Assembly: GCF_030269925.1 (NCBI RefSeq)
Contig: NC_085112.1
Location: 1,923,501 to 1,987,500 of the forward strand
Source: Bombyx mori
Lineage: Eukaryota; Arthropoda; Insecta; Lepidoptera; Bombycidae
Reading direction: 5' to 3'
DNA: 64,000 nt
Below, piece by piece: positions 22,806-35,200 of this stretch (position 1 is the stretch's first letter; each line of letters opens with the position of its first letter). The notes under the pieces are model-generated. The model did no database searches, had not been told where the DNA came from, and saw only the letters and a list, made by a program, of their open reading frames with translations. A program made the translations under genes and the position numbers.

Positions 22806-24133
22806 ATTTCAAATTTTCTCGATACGATTAGATCCTTATAAAAATCAATGCTCTTCTTTGCTTCTTAGTAATTTTGCTTAAAATATTAGACAAAACATAA
22901 TTTACAGGTTAGTTTTTTGGTTTACTTCAAAAACATTTGAACTTGAATACTAATCACCTTTGCCTTTGGAATTGGCTCTTTTTCATTTAGAAAAATGATT
23001 TTTTTATGTACTTAGTGTCATTAGTGTGCGGGAGTTTCACAAGAACATATGTCACGAAATTCTTGTAATAATTTATTAACTTCTAAATTTACTATTTAAA
23101 TGAAACAAAAGCGTTGTAATTAAACACCGTTTTCAATCCACTGAAACCAATATAATAATGGTGTTCTTATAAAACTTTCAATGATAATTAAAATAAAAAA
23201 AAATACAAGAAATAGTTACTATAGCGCTATGCCACTTTTGAAAAAACGAAAAGTAAACCTTATTCTGTTTTGTGGAAAGTTGAAAATTAATTTTCTTTGT
23301 AACTAAAATATTCAGTTATAGTACTGATAGCAAGAGGATAATGAAAATGCATCGATGGTTCCGTATGCATCCGATCGAATGAGAATTTCAAAACTGTACA
23401 ATTTTTTTTTTTATTTGTATTATTTTTTTAATTTATATACATTTTGTTCTAATCGTATAGTAAGCTGTAAATATTATCGTAATCTAATTTAATTTTAATC
23501 TATCGGCCGTGCGATTTTATCAAATTATTGTTCGTCTTTCATGAAATGTAGTAGCTTATTACTACTGTACTTAAAACTGCGACTTTTTTGGACTTTGCTT
23601 ACGGTTGTCATCCATTAATAACAATGGCGCGTATATCAGTTGAATCAAACAAAACGTCCGTCTGTTTGTCATCTGTTGCTGCATTGTTTAGATATATGTA
23701 GGACGCGTAATTATTATTTTTTTGTTAAAAATTGTGTCAATAAATTTTTTTTTAAATTCAAGATCGATAGATGACATTTTGAACGCTCAAAATTTAAACA
23801 GATGTTGCAAGTAAATAAATAAACAAATAAAAGCGTTCACGAAATGATAAACTAACGCCGAAATTCCGAATTTCATTTTTAGATAAATAGAATATTAATG
23901 ATACGTGTAATCATCTTACGGATAATAATTCTAATTGGGCATGGCAAAAAATATGGTAAAAGACATTATCGTGAATTAATTAACGAGCACTTTGTTATAA
24001 ATACTAGCTCTCTGTTCAATTTTTTTTGTAGAATTAATTATCATCATCTTTGGAAATCTATTCAGAAATACTGCGTATAAGCACAGTGCTTTGCCATTAT
24101 TGCCACATACTACCAGGCTCTGGAGCGAACATC
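22806..24133. promoter_or_regulatory. Upstream region of transporter B, no gene seen
   Basis: AT-rich sequence 5' of the ATG at 22805. No TATA/initiator pair stands out and no coding signal. The transcription start cannot be placed by eye. Confidence 0.25.
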
Positions 24134-24556
24134 TTCCAGTCGTCGTGGCCTAAAAGATAAGAAGTCCGGTGCATTGATATCTAGCGATACACCGGTGTTC
24201 GAATCCCGCAGGCGGGTACCAATTTTTCTAATGAAATAAGTATCAACACAAAAAGAATAACATCGTGTAATAAAAATCAAACTCGCAAAATTATAATTTG
24301 CGTAATTGCTGGTGGTAGGACCTCTTGTGAGTCCGCACGGGTAGGTACCACCACCCTGCCCATTTCTGCCGTGAAGCAGTAATGCGTTTCGGTTTGAAGG
24401 GTGGGGCAGCCGTTGTAACTATACTGAGACCTTAGAACTTATATCTCAAGGTGGGTGGCGCGTTTACATTGTACCTAGATGTCTATGGGCTCCAGTAAAG
24501 CCACTTAACACCAGGTGGGCTGTGAGCTCGCCCACCCATCTAAGCTTAAAAAAAAG
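24134..24556 (+). mobile_element. Bm1 SINE, full length
   Basis: tRNA-like head (AGTCGTCGTGGCCTAAAAGA; B box GGTGTTCGAATCC), core CTGGTGGTAGGACC, ends CATCTAAGCTTAAAAAAA. Confidence 0.9.
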
Positions 24557-25199
24557 ATGTTTGATGAGATGTCCTAAAAACGAGTTTTGAAAAGAGTCCT
24601 CATCCTGACCGTGCCCACATTTCAGATACCGTTCTTTAAAAAAGTAGAAAAGTATTCACAAAAATAGATATATTAAAAGGAACCCTAAAACTCTATCAAA
24701 ATTCACACAACTCACATATCGCGAAGCTACAGATACGGAATACATTATTACGAATATACATATATTTCTTGTATAGGTTACTATGTCACTATAAGAATGT
24801 TCATATTGCGTAGAAGCGAATGCTGAATGAGTCTGAAGGAAATTGATTGAACTTTCTTCCTGACGTGTGTCGTGATTTGAACGTGTGACATAAATCCATG
24901 CTTCACGTGGATTTATAATGATTAATAGCAAAGGGTTAGTGCTTGTTCACGTTGACTCGCGGGCGCGGTGGCGGGTGCGGTCACGAAATATTTTTATTTT
25001 TATTTAATATATTTTGTACACACAGCTATTAGAAGAAACACGACAATAAGGATACAGAGTACAAGGGAACTACTTATTTCATGTTGAAATCTCTTCCAGT
25101 AGACCCGCAAAAGGAAGGAAGAATTAGGAACACAAACCTAGTGCATCATACAGTAAACATTACATATAATAATATATACATATTACAAGATACAAAACA

Positions 25200-25237
25200 A
25201 TATATATATATACATACAAATACACACACACACACAT

Positions 25238-25275
<38 letters not shown>
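25200..25275. repeat. Compound (AC)n(AT)n microsatellite
   Basis: A run of TATATA, ACACACAC and a ~30-bp AT alternation. Open frames across it are repeat artefacts. Confidence 0.9.
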
Positions 25276-25282
<7 letters not shown>

Positions 25283-25504
25283 TTACTTTATATTATAATA
25301 CATTATACAAATATTACTTTTATTTAATATGGTAAGGATAAATAGTGTTCTTTATCAAATATCAAACATATGGCGGTAATATGCGAGTATTCTTGTACCA
25401 AACGCACGCGCGGTCTAAGTAGTGGGCAAACTAGCGACTGGCGCGCGCGATGAGCTCGCGGCAATATCAAACGCAGGATTTCACTCGCGACGTCAGGTAA
25501 GCTC

Positions 25505-25645
25505 CCCAATCACCGTCCTCGTCGAACCCGTCGCTTGCGATGAAGGGCTCGACGAGCGAATTAACACAGCCCACTGAGTTTCTCGCCGGATCTTCTCAGT
25601 GGGTCGCGTTTCCGATGGTAGCACTGCTCTTGCTAGCGTTCTCTT
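25505..25645 (+). mobile_element. Jockey-type LINE 3' fragment
   Basis: Contains CACTGAGTTTCTCGCCGGAT and TCAGTGGGTCGCGTTTCCGA in sense orientation, preceded by GTCGAACCCGTCGCTTGCGA. Confidence 0.65.
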
Positions 25646-26076
25646 TCTTTATAAATTTCATGCACAACGATTCTAATAATAATTATTGTTATCATCGCCC
25701 ACTTTAGGTATGAATTTTCGGTTCAAAATAAAGGATCGTCGTCCATGTTTTCAATCTCTGAAAACAGGTAACCTCGCGCAAACGCCTGGCGGCTAATGTG
25801 AACTGTGGAACACGAACTCGCTACGCTTACCGCGCCCGCGCCCATCGCCGCGCCGCTCTTTCCTATGTGAACAAGCACTTATACATAGCGAATTGCGTGC
25901 CTACATTTTGTGTTTTTATTTTATTCGTATGATGGCCGCGACTGTCACCGTCTGCTGTAAACGTTAGGTTACAGTTAGAATTGCGCATTATTATTGTGTT
26001 TAGGTCATAGTCTCGGATACGTATATTGCAGCTATTTATCCCAGGATCGAATCATAGCACAGTTACCAGATCATCT

Positions 26077-26270
26077 TTTTTCCTCTACCTATTCGATGGT
26101 AGCCTAAGGGCTAATTCCAGCAACACGCGGACGAGTAGGTAAGCTCACGGGCTTAACCTGAGAGAATTTGTTCACACTAGCCCAAGCAAGAGCAGTGCTT
26201 CGTAGAATCTACCTTCAGATCAGAATCGCGACCCACTAAGAAAATCCGACAAGAAACTCAGTGGATTAAC
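26077..26270 (-). mobile_element. Jockey-type LINE 3' fragment
   Basis: Reverse-orientation copy of the same block (AAGCAAGAGCAGTGCTTCGT and GACAAGAAACTCAGTGGA on the plus strand), more diverged than the others. Confidence 0.6.
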
Positions 26271-26373
26271 GTGTCACTATTAGCTTGCAGCTTGTTGCAG
26301 TTTATACATACTAATCAGATTTGAAAACCATGTGAAATGTTTTGAAAAATGTGATTTATCTAAAGAAAAATAT

Positions 26374-26702
26374 TGTTACGCTGGGGTTCGGGTTAAATAA
26401 ATGTTCCACCAAAGTACAACTTAAAACTGTATTAATCACTAAGAGCACACATAGAACACTTTAAAATCCTGAATTCGCTTCTTCCGCTTCGCTTCAGGTG
26501 AACCGTTCGCTGTTTCGCTTCGAGTAGTTCCGATTACTGACTGACTGCGTGCCATCTCTGTAAAGTTTATAAAGTCGATACGACATCCCTAGAATCGTCG
26601 AGAACATTCCTCACAAGTCGAGTACCTTCGATAGGTTTCCGCTATCTGACAATAGATGGCGTTGTACTTCTCTTCTTTTTCTCTTCTCTTACCGGTGTAA
26701 CA
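26374..26702. mobile_element. Solo LTR, copy 1 (TGTTAC...GTAACA)
   Basis: 329 bp from TGTTACGCTGGGGTTCGG to TTACCGGTGTAACA, bounded by inverted TGTTAC/GTAACA and a 4-bp duplication ATAT (26370-26373 and 26703-26706). Blocks AATTCGCTTCTTCCGCTTCG and TTTCCGCTATCTGACAATAG recur in the copy at 62818-63092. No internal region remains. The 4-bp duplication is usual for gypsy-type elements. Confidence 0.85.
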
Positions 26703-26844
26703 ATATTATAAAGCCCTTGAAATATGAATGTTATAAAACCCTTGAGGAAAATCTTCCATATCTGGATTTTCAAGATTTATAACTCAAACATAGACATGGT
26801 ACTGGTATATACATAAGTCATTGTGCAGTGAGTAATAACCATAC

Positions 26845-27591
26845 CCCATGATCTGTAAGCGGAGTAAAATGTCCCTTCGGAACAAGGTGACACTTTACAA
26901 AACTTGCATAAGGCCCGTCATGACTTACGCGAGTGTGGTGTTCACTCACGCGGCCCGTACACACATAGACACCCTCCAATCCCTACAATCCCGCTTTTGC
27001 AGGTTAGCTGTCGGGGCTCCGTGGTTCGTGAGGAACGTTGACCTACACGACGACCTGGGCCTCGAATCAATTCGGAAATACATGAAGTCAGCGTCGGAAC
27101 GATACTTCGATAAGGCTATGCGTCATGATAATCGCCTTATCGTTGCCGCCGCTGACTACTCCCCGAATCCTGATCATGCAGGAGCCAGTCACCGTCGACG
27201 CCCTAGACACGTCCTTACGGATCCATCAGATCCAATAACCTTTGCATTAGATGCCTTCAGCTCTAATACTAGGGGCAGGCTTAGGGACCCCGGTAACCGT
27301 ACTCGTCGAACTCGACAAAGAGGTCGACGTGCAACCTAACCCATGCATCAGCCCGCTGAGTTTCTCGCCGGATCTTCTCAGCGGGTCGCGATTCCGATCC
27401 GGTAGTAGATTCATTCGCGAAACAATTGCTCTTGAGTTGTTAGGTCTCCTTCGGAGGCGCTCGGGCAGTTGTTAGCAAATCCCACCCCTCTTGGCTGAGC
27501 CTTTGCTCGCCCACCTGTCCTGGTGAAACTGGAAAGGCCTTCGGGCCACCAGTAAACTTTCAATCATAAAAAAAAAAAAAAAAAAAAAAAA
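26845..27591 (+). mobile_element. Jockey-clade LINE, 5'-truncated, with A24 tail and TSD
   Basis: Flanked by a perfect 12-bp duplication TAATAACCATAC (26833-26844 and 27592-27603). It ends in 24 A residues (27568-27591) after TCAATCAT, the hallmark of recent target-primed reverse transcription. The 3' UTR block GAGGCGCTCGGGCAG and CCTGTCCTGGTGAAACTGG is shared with copies at 41.5, 48.2, 59.7 and 61.9 kb. Confidence 0.92.
26848..27339 (+). pseudogene. Jockey-clade reverse transcriptase C-terminal fragment
   Basis: A 163-codon frame: SLRNKVTLYKTCIRPVMTYA, then LQSRFCRLAVGAPWFVRNVD and HDDLGLESI, the thumb/C-terminal portion of jockey-type ORF2, ending in a basic RTRRTRQRGRR tail. The polymerase catalytic blocks lie upstream of the truncation, so the protein is inactive. 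Confidence 0.85.
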
Positions 27592-27603
27592 TAATAACCA
27601 TAC

Positions 27604-28500
27604 TTAAAGATCTCGTAATTAAAGCAAACAAAATTGAGTCTTTAAATAGGGGTAAATGACGATGAGATGATTACAACTTCTTCAATCAGTTAACTTTGTT
27701 CGAAAAACCGATTGTTACGACCACGTTTTTTTGGTGTGAATCGATTCTTCTAATCTTCGTTTTTTTCTAATTATATTAAACATTTGAGAGTTAAGCCTGA
27801 AGTTTATGAGATCACGCATCTATGTAATACAATAAAAGTCACGACGCATCTAAAGAAAAACTTGAGAAATGAATAAATATAATAATAAATAATAAGAACC
27901 CATGAAATATTATAGTATTTATAACGATATTTTAGTTACGGAGAAACATGATTATGCTGATTTTTAAAAGTTTAAGGTCACTGTCAAACTATTCCAAAAG
28001 AAAGAGCATATACGAAATCGAATAAGTCTGACGCATTGCTTGTTTGAAGTGGCTCAGCTGTTAAGATTTCGTTGGGGTTGTTATCGATTTTCCTTTACCG
28101 AATAGACAGAGACGAACATTTCGCACTGTCTCATCCTAACACCCCCAGGAGAAAATCGATACCTCTTCTAGTTTATGCGCTCCTGGTATTATTCTGTAAA
28201 ATGGCGGATCCGGAAACTGAAAAGACGCCGCCATTTTCAGATGATTTTCATGAAAATGTTTGCAGATAGACAGAATGGAAAATAACAGTGAAGAAAATGG
28301 GGCACATAATTTATCAGTTTGTTTGTTTTATGCAAGGAAAGCTTGCCTGGAATCCTGAACAGTTTTCCCGACATCTCATCTACTAGGATAGCATAAGTGA
28401 AAGGAAATTTTGGAATGCGAGTTGTAAGCTTAGAAATCACGATGTGTCACATTTAATAGTATTTTTATGACGAGAAAATCAATAAGCAAATATGTAACAT
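27604..28500. other. Intergenic sequence, no gene seen
   Basis: AT-rich. A short GC-richer patch at 28080-28215 (GTTTATGCGCTCCTGGTATT, AAAATGGCGGATCC) resembles one at 30100-30130 and may be an old repeat or regulatory DNA. No credible exon. Confidence 0.4.
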
Positions 28501-28503
28501 GTT

Positions 28504-28857
28504 TACTAAATAATAGTTTAAAAAACAAAAAATCACGCTTCATATAAAATTCAACTAAAAAATAGAAAATGAATTTTAATAAATTTAAATTGAAAATAGT
28601 GTAAAAAAATATATTTTTTATTAAAAAAAAGCGTGAAGTGCTTTTTAAGATATTATTGAAATAATAATTCTTCTACCCATATCTGTCAGAAAAATATTTA
28701 TAACTAATAACACCATGCACCCCAGTCTTTTTTACAATAAAAATTTTTTTTTTACATTATTTTCAATTTAAATTTTATTAAAAAAATAATTCTAATTTTT
28801 AGTTGAATTTTACATAAAGCGTGTTTTTTAGTTTTCTTAAACTATTATTTATTTTTC
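28504..28857. repeat. AT-rich large inverted repeat (foldback/MITE-like)
   Basis: The arms 28504-28620 and 28741-28857 are reverse complements with scattered mismatches (AATAATAGTTTAAAAAACAA against AATAATAGTTTAAGAAAACT; AAATTCAACTAAAAAATAGA against AAATTCAACTAAAAATTAGA). The spacer is about 120 bp. An AAGCGTG motif lies in each arm and again downstream at about 29060. Confidence 0.6.
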
Positions 28858-28859
28858 AT

Positions 28860-30030
28860 TTTATAGTTGTATTTCAATTTATTCAAATTTTTTTTTTCAT
28901 TATTTTTAAAATATTAAATTGTCATCGGTCTTCGATAAATCTACAAAGTTTGAATGAAATCTGGCCGTTTACAGTGGCCAAATCCGTCCGCCGTCAAAAT
29001 AGCGTCTAAAGGAGTCCGTTACAACCATACAAACATACATACAAGTGAAGCTAATATAAAGCGTGTAAAAAAAACAAAATGTGTGCAATTCACACGTGGT
29101 AGAAGTGAAACCTTCCAAAATTAAAATACAATTATCCTAAACGTCTTAAGTATATGTAAAATTTTGTCATTAGTAAATAATTGTAAGGTAGCGCCCTCTG
29201 TGAATTGATATTTTAATTTCACGTATAATCCTAAATTAAAATTCACTACAAGAGCTTTCATACACACGTTAGTATTAAAAAATCTCACAGATAACGCTGT
29301 ATTAAATAGTATGTATATTTCTGTCTCATTCTTTGCTGGCTTCATCCTACACATTTTTGTATTTGTGTCTCTTACCTGTCGTTTTTTCCGTTGCATCCGG
29401 TTTGAAATCACAACGATTCTAAAGAAGTTTTCACTTCAAAAAGAATAAAACACAAATGTTTAAGTTTTGGAAGAGTTAATTTAAGTAGGTATGTATTCAC
29501 ATCTAAATATATTTAGAAAAAGTACCTTAACGTATTCTCGATGTTCAATCCAAGTATATTGCTTTATTGCCTTTGCTTTATTTATTTGCTTTTCATTGAC
29601 ACATAATGACAAAGATTTTGATTGAAAACGCCCATCGACATTTAGCTTTGGTCTTTACGTTTTGAATTCAATGGTTTAATTTTTTATTTGATTTCAAAGA
29701 GATAAAACCTGTCTCTCTTAGATGGGTGTTTATAAAAATGTATCTATAAGTCGATGTGTTTATGTGTGTATATTTCCTGTATGTGCCTAAACGGCTGCAG
29801 CTATTTCGATGTAATTTTCAGAAAATATTCAATTAGTCTAAGTGATCTTGTGTGAGTTCGGTTTGACTAGTTAATTTTAAAAAATAAACAAGAACCAATA
29901 TCTACAGTATCATATAGTGCGAATGTCGATAGATTGAAATTTCGAAAATACCACATCCACAGCACTCACGACATTTTCTCCTCAAGGGTGACTTGAGAAA
30001 CCACGACGCTATTTTGTCAATGAATCCGGT
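28860..30030. other. Intergenic sequence, no gene seen
   Basis: AT-rich; CCGTTACAACCATACAAACA and an AAGCGTGTAAAA end near 29005-29070 look like the tail of a dispersed element. No exon or RNA gene recognised. Confidence 0.4.
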
Positions 30031-30038
30031 AGCGTCAA

Positions 30039-30071
30039 TGCGCATGCGTGCGGACCCGTTGTCATGGCAAC
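30039..30071. promoter_or_regulatory. NRF1/Ewg-like site plus X-box (RFX-like) motif
   Basis: TGCGCATGCG (30039-30048) matches the NRF1/Ewg palindrome, and GTTGTCATGGCAAC (30058-30071) fits the RFX X-box (RYYNYY-N1-3-RRNRAC). They sit 10 bp apart in an unusually GC-rich island within AT-rich DNA. No downstream first exon could be recognised, so promoter function is only an inference. Confidence 0.35.
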
Positions 30072-31424
30072 CGCCCAGGCATCTACCCCATCTTCTTTCG
30101 TTTATGCGGTCCTGGTACTGCCGCCCACAAATCTGAAAATTTCCTGCCCTCCTTTCAGGCTTTATAGGAAGTAAAAAACCTTCGACTTCCGTTCTTTAGG
30201 GCGTTTCAGTAATCAGATATGCTCATGAAACTTTATTAATCTGTTTGCAAAGAAAAAAGTAACTTAGTTAATGTGGTTTCTGCGCATTCTTTCGCGCAGA
30301 GCAACAAGTTAAGATACCGTTTCTCATGTTTGTTTTGTAATTTTTTTTGTATGCAAATAATTAATTTTCACAAACAAAGCACGTTGTTAATACTGCTTAA
30401 CTTCCATAGATTAATTTAATAGATTTTTGCCGAATACTTCAAAAATCGATTTAGTCCTTACATAATATCTTTTATCGTAAGCTCGCTAGGTTAGCTACCA
30501 CCAAGATGCTTACTTTTGCTAATTGAAAAATGTTGTTTTAGACCAATTTATTTTACTTGTGATTTACTTTATCAATGTATTTACAGAAATTAAAATTTTT
30601 TTGTATTCTATATACTAAACTTCATTAGTTAGACAAATTTTCAAATCAATGTACTGTAGAATTTTTAAATATATATTTTTTAATATAAGTAACCAGCTTT
30701 TGCCCGTGACTTCGTCCGCGTGGAATACTTCATTTGGCATAACGCTAAATTTTACCCGCGACTTCATTTACGTAGAAAGTGAAAATATTTTTGAATAATA
30801 GAATGTTAAGGAGTTATTTAAGGTACCAAAATCACGCTTTTTAACCGACTTCAAAAGAGGAGGCTATCAATTCAACCACCATTTTTTATCTATGTATGTT
30901 CACAGATTTCTCGAGAATACTTGAACCGATTCTGATAATTCTCTTTTCTGTTTTTTGTTCGAAATGGTAGACTTCCCGAATTGTCCTGTAATCATGTCGT
31001 TTCTTTAGAAATCCACAAAAATCTATAATTTTCAAAGCCTATCTTGAAGTGATTTGGGTGTTTCTTGTTATTGTTTTTATTCTGTGCCGCCGCGTATCGG
31101 CCGGCCACACTCTTGATCATTATTTTGCTGCAATGTTATTTTAAAACTGCGATATCATCTCATACTCATTAAATATGGATAGAGAGATACTTATTAAAAT
31201 CAAGTGTGGGTACATTTCTTTAAAATTAAATTCTTGTAATGTATAACGTACTTATTTAGATAGAGATTAATATCATCTTTATAAAAACATCTTCACAAAT
31301 AATGCTTTATTTTGGAACAAATTTGGTTAGCATAAAAAACGTTATAGTGAGTCAACTTTAACATATAGACATAATATGCTATTTTAAAGGGGAACAATAC
31401 TGTTATACATTATTTTAGCAAAAT

Positions 31425-31622
31425 TTTAACGGTTTCCGGTTTCTTTATTCGTGCTCGGTTTGTATTGGTCTTAGCGTGATGTTATATAGCATATAGCCTT
31501 CTTCAATAAATGGGCACAAACACATGGGAAAAAAACTGAAAGATTTCTTCAAATCGGACCAGTAAGTAGTTCCTGACGCGTTCAAACAAACAAACAAACT
31601 CTTCAGCTTTATAATATTAGTA
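31425..31622. repeat. Dispersed repeat, related to 5166-5400
   Basis: Shares AAATCGGACCAGTA, CAAACAAACAAACTCTTCAG and CTTTATAATATTAGTATAG with the copy at 5166-5400. A head-like piece (GCTTTTGCCCGTGACTTCGT) is at 30688. Confidence 0.5.
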
Positions 31623-32270
31623 TAGATAAAATATCACGGTATTAATTTAGATTCTTTGAAGCGCGCATTCCTTTTACGTAATTAATTGTCATTAATTTGA
31701 AATGATTCTATTTTTATATTCATTGAGATTTTGTGGATAATTCGTAAGGAAAAGTTAGTAAAAAGGAAAAGCTGTTCATATTCTTAAAAATAATTTACTC
31801 TATATTTACATTATATACATGTGTACATACATAAGCTAGGTACCTATACATAGTATAAAATTTTCCAGCGCGATACATTTTTAAAACACAGGTGCTTTTT
31901 TCACATTATTTTTATATATTTTCTGCGATTACTTTTTTCATTTACTGCATCAAATTAAAAAAAAGAACAAATCTTTCTTTACTTTTCTTGTCAACTTGAA
32001 GTAGGTAAGTCATGAAAATAAAATTCACAATATCGTTTCCCTCATAGGTACTTAGGTATGTTTTTTCAGTACAAATTATCTGGCTCTAAGCATCATTACA
32101 GAGTATCAATTATCAGAATAAACCTACTCATTTTAAATTAAAAAAAAAACCACATCTCGTTATCTGCGGAATCTCATGTCACTTTTCACTCTCTTCACAC
32201 CACTCCTTTTGCTGATCGTTTCTAAAAAATAATGTAGTTTTTTTGTCCTTAGCATCAGGTCCAAGCTGGT

Positions 32271-35200
32271 TCATACTGGTTCGTGGGTTTCATTGTGTGT
32301 CGGCTCAACCGTCTGTTTCCTCTTCAAAGTCTTTTTTCCGGGTAGTGTGAAACAGAATATGGCGTTTACTGCAAACAAATTCATTTATACGAATGAAAAA
32401 AATCGTTTTATTAAATTCAAGTCAACCGAAATTATAACTAATTAAAACATTTCCATTAATTTTACATATATATTAACCAGGTTTTTTTTTTTTTTCTCTA
32501 TATTTATCTGCAATCGGCTCTATAGCCATAATCAGATGTGTTCCAAGAAGTTCGAGTTATATTAACTAGGTAAAAATTATTTGTCTACTGTTTGCTTTTA
32601 TGTAATCTGTAAAACTCTGTCTTAATAATTATGGAGGGTAGAGGTGAGGACAACCGTCTGTGTGTAAAAAGTGTCCGTTAAAATCTGTTAAATAAGGGTG
32701 GCGCTACAGTAGCAACCAGGTTAATTTTGGAAAAGGCACTGAAAGTTATTAGAATAAGATAGAGAAATAAAAAAGGATGAAAGAACTGCAAAGAACTCTA
32801 CAAAATCACAAAAGTATTTTATTTAAAGCTGATAAGAAAATACAATCGATGTCTCCACGTTTTACCACAACAACAATTTTAGGTTATATTGACGAAATTC
32901 GTTTGGACTACGTAAACATGTGAGGTCTTGTATATTACATTGTCACTATCTACTCTAGTCATGAAATATATTAAATTTCCTAACTCAGCATACTTCAATC
33001 AGTTAACAGCTGCTCAATTCATATCATACCCTGTGCCTATGCTAGCGTCATTCTGGAGGATTTTTGAACTGTTATTTAGTGCTGAAAGTGGAAAACTTTT
33101 TCAAGCTTCACCCTTATGAGACGGTTCTCCTTACCTCTACCCTCCATACGAATACTATTCCTGTGTAGTTTTTGCCAAAAGAGGCATTTTTAGATTTCAA
33201 AGATCACTTCATTTTCTGACACAAAGGTATAAACTAGGTAACAGATTAGCTTGGAACTGACATTAAGTTTACTAGCACTCAGGAATAAAGAATTACGATT
33301 AGGTAAGTAGGAAAAATATACGCGTAGCTAGATTAAAAAAACGAACGAAATTTTCCATTGCAGAACATCAGAAAAATGATCTTAGTAGACATATCTCGTG
33401 TATAATCTTACCGATAAGAATTCCCCCGAAAAGATAGAAGCCAGCTCCGCAATTCGTCTCCAGGAAAACCCCTATTAAGTTGGAACCAATCATCGACCCG
33501 ACCCTTCCCATCATCATTGAAAGACAAATCGCCATGGCTCTGAAATTTCAAATGGTTCTTTTAATATTACCACTTCCCTAGGATCAATACGTTGTAGTAT
33601 AGTAGTAGTAGTAAATAGTAGTAAATACAGAATAGTACTCAGTGAAAAGTACTTCCTCAAATAAATAATCCCAATGGAATATATGTAATATTTCAAATAA
33701 ATAATAAAATACCAGGCAACAATGTAGCTGCAAAGAGCCAATTGCTATATTGAAAAAAAGAAGATTTAATAAAAGAAGTTTTTTTTTTAGTTTATGGGCT
33801 GGTATCTAGAGACCTTTAGGCCAAAAAAGAAGAAGTTAATATTAGTTTTAGTGTTACCAATAAACTTACCTGAATTTCGTGGGGAACAATTCAACGGCAA
33901 CCGCATTCATGAGGCCGATGCAAGCGCCGCACATTTGAAAGATGGCGAACAGAACTACCGCGAGATGTTGGCTGGAGGCCAGGTGGGCGCCGATCCCGCA
34001 AAGTCCGGTGGCGCTCAGAAGCGCGATGAGGATCGGCTTCTTCCCGATGAAGTCCACGAGGAAGCCTACGACGATGTACATGGAGCAGAACACGAGCCCT
34101 ATATAGATCGAGAGCTCGAAAGTCGTAGTGTTCATTGTATCGTCGCACGCTATCTGAAAAAGTCGATATCTTTATTTGTATAACACAATTTTGATGCATT
34201 AAATACTGTTTCGATGGTGCATATCTATATATACATACATTTAAATAAAATTGGAGTATCTGTTTGTAATATTGAAATAGCCTATTTTTACTACATGCAT
34301 ATGAATATATATACGGTACATACACACCAAAATAATTTTTTTTACAATTTTTGTTTGTCTGTCTGTCTGTTTGTTCAGGCTAATCTCTGCGGAAGAAGTG
34401 AATTAAGAATTTTAAAGTGTTTTGTGAGTGTTCTAAATGACAATACAGTGTTAACTTGTAATTCAGTAGAATTTTTATTTATCCCGAACTCCAGCACGAA
34501 AAGGTATTCATTTTTATTTTTAACAGATTTTTATGTATTGAGCCGTTACAGCTACTAAGCTCAAACTAAGCTCCCTTGAGAAGTAATTTCGGAATTTCAT
34601 GTAGATACATTGCAGCATTATAACGGCCTTTACATTTCAAAACTAAACGCACGATTACTTCGTGGGAAAAGCTGGCAGGAAAGTTGTTGCGATCCCTGTA
34701 AGACATTAAAAGCATCAAGTGATCAGTTCAACTTACATCAGTTCCATTGGCTGCAGTTTCCCTACTTGCGTCCAAGACATCACAGATCCCAGTCTCACCT
34801 CCTTCGTGATTGGCGAGAGAGTTTAGTATCGTGGGAAACCATACGTAAAAACCGTTGGTACTAAAAAAAAATACACAATTGCAAATTAGTCATTATGCCT
34901 CCTTTAGCGACAATACTCGCTAAAATATTAAATTGAATGTGTTAAATGTTCATATATCGCGATAGCATTGCATCGAGGCTCGGAAGCCATTGCGTTAAAG
35001 CTCTTTATTATAATTATAACAAAACATAAATATATATTAGTGTAGGATCGTGACACATAAAATAAAACTATTCCAATGATGCACTTTTATTGTTTCCCTT
35101 TTAAAATCTTCTGTTTTTATAATTAAAAATTAATTATCATGGTTTTTAGGCTCTGCTCATTCAGTCGTCTTTTTTCGAATATTAAGTGTATAATCTATGG

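Noticed and set aside
32928..33119. 63-codon plus-strand frame
   Set aside because: Lies wholly inside the TA-flanked MITE and shows no motif.
33794..34183. 129-codon plus-strand frame
   Set aside because: Antisense of exon 8 of transporter A.
34799..34860. Shorter exon 7 of transporter A ending GGAG|GTGAGA
   Set aside because: Phase would not match exon 8; the donor at 34737 (GAT|GTAAGT) does, and keeps a glycosylated loop.
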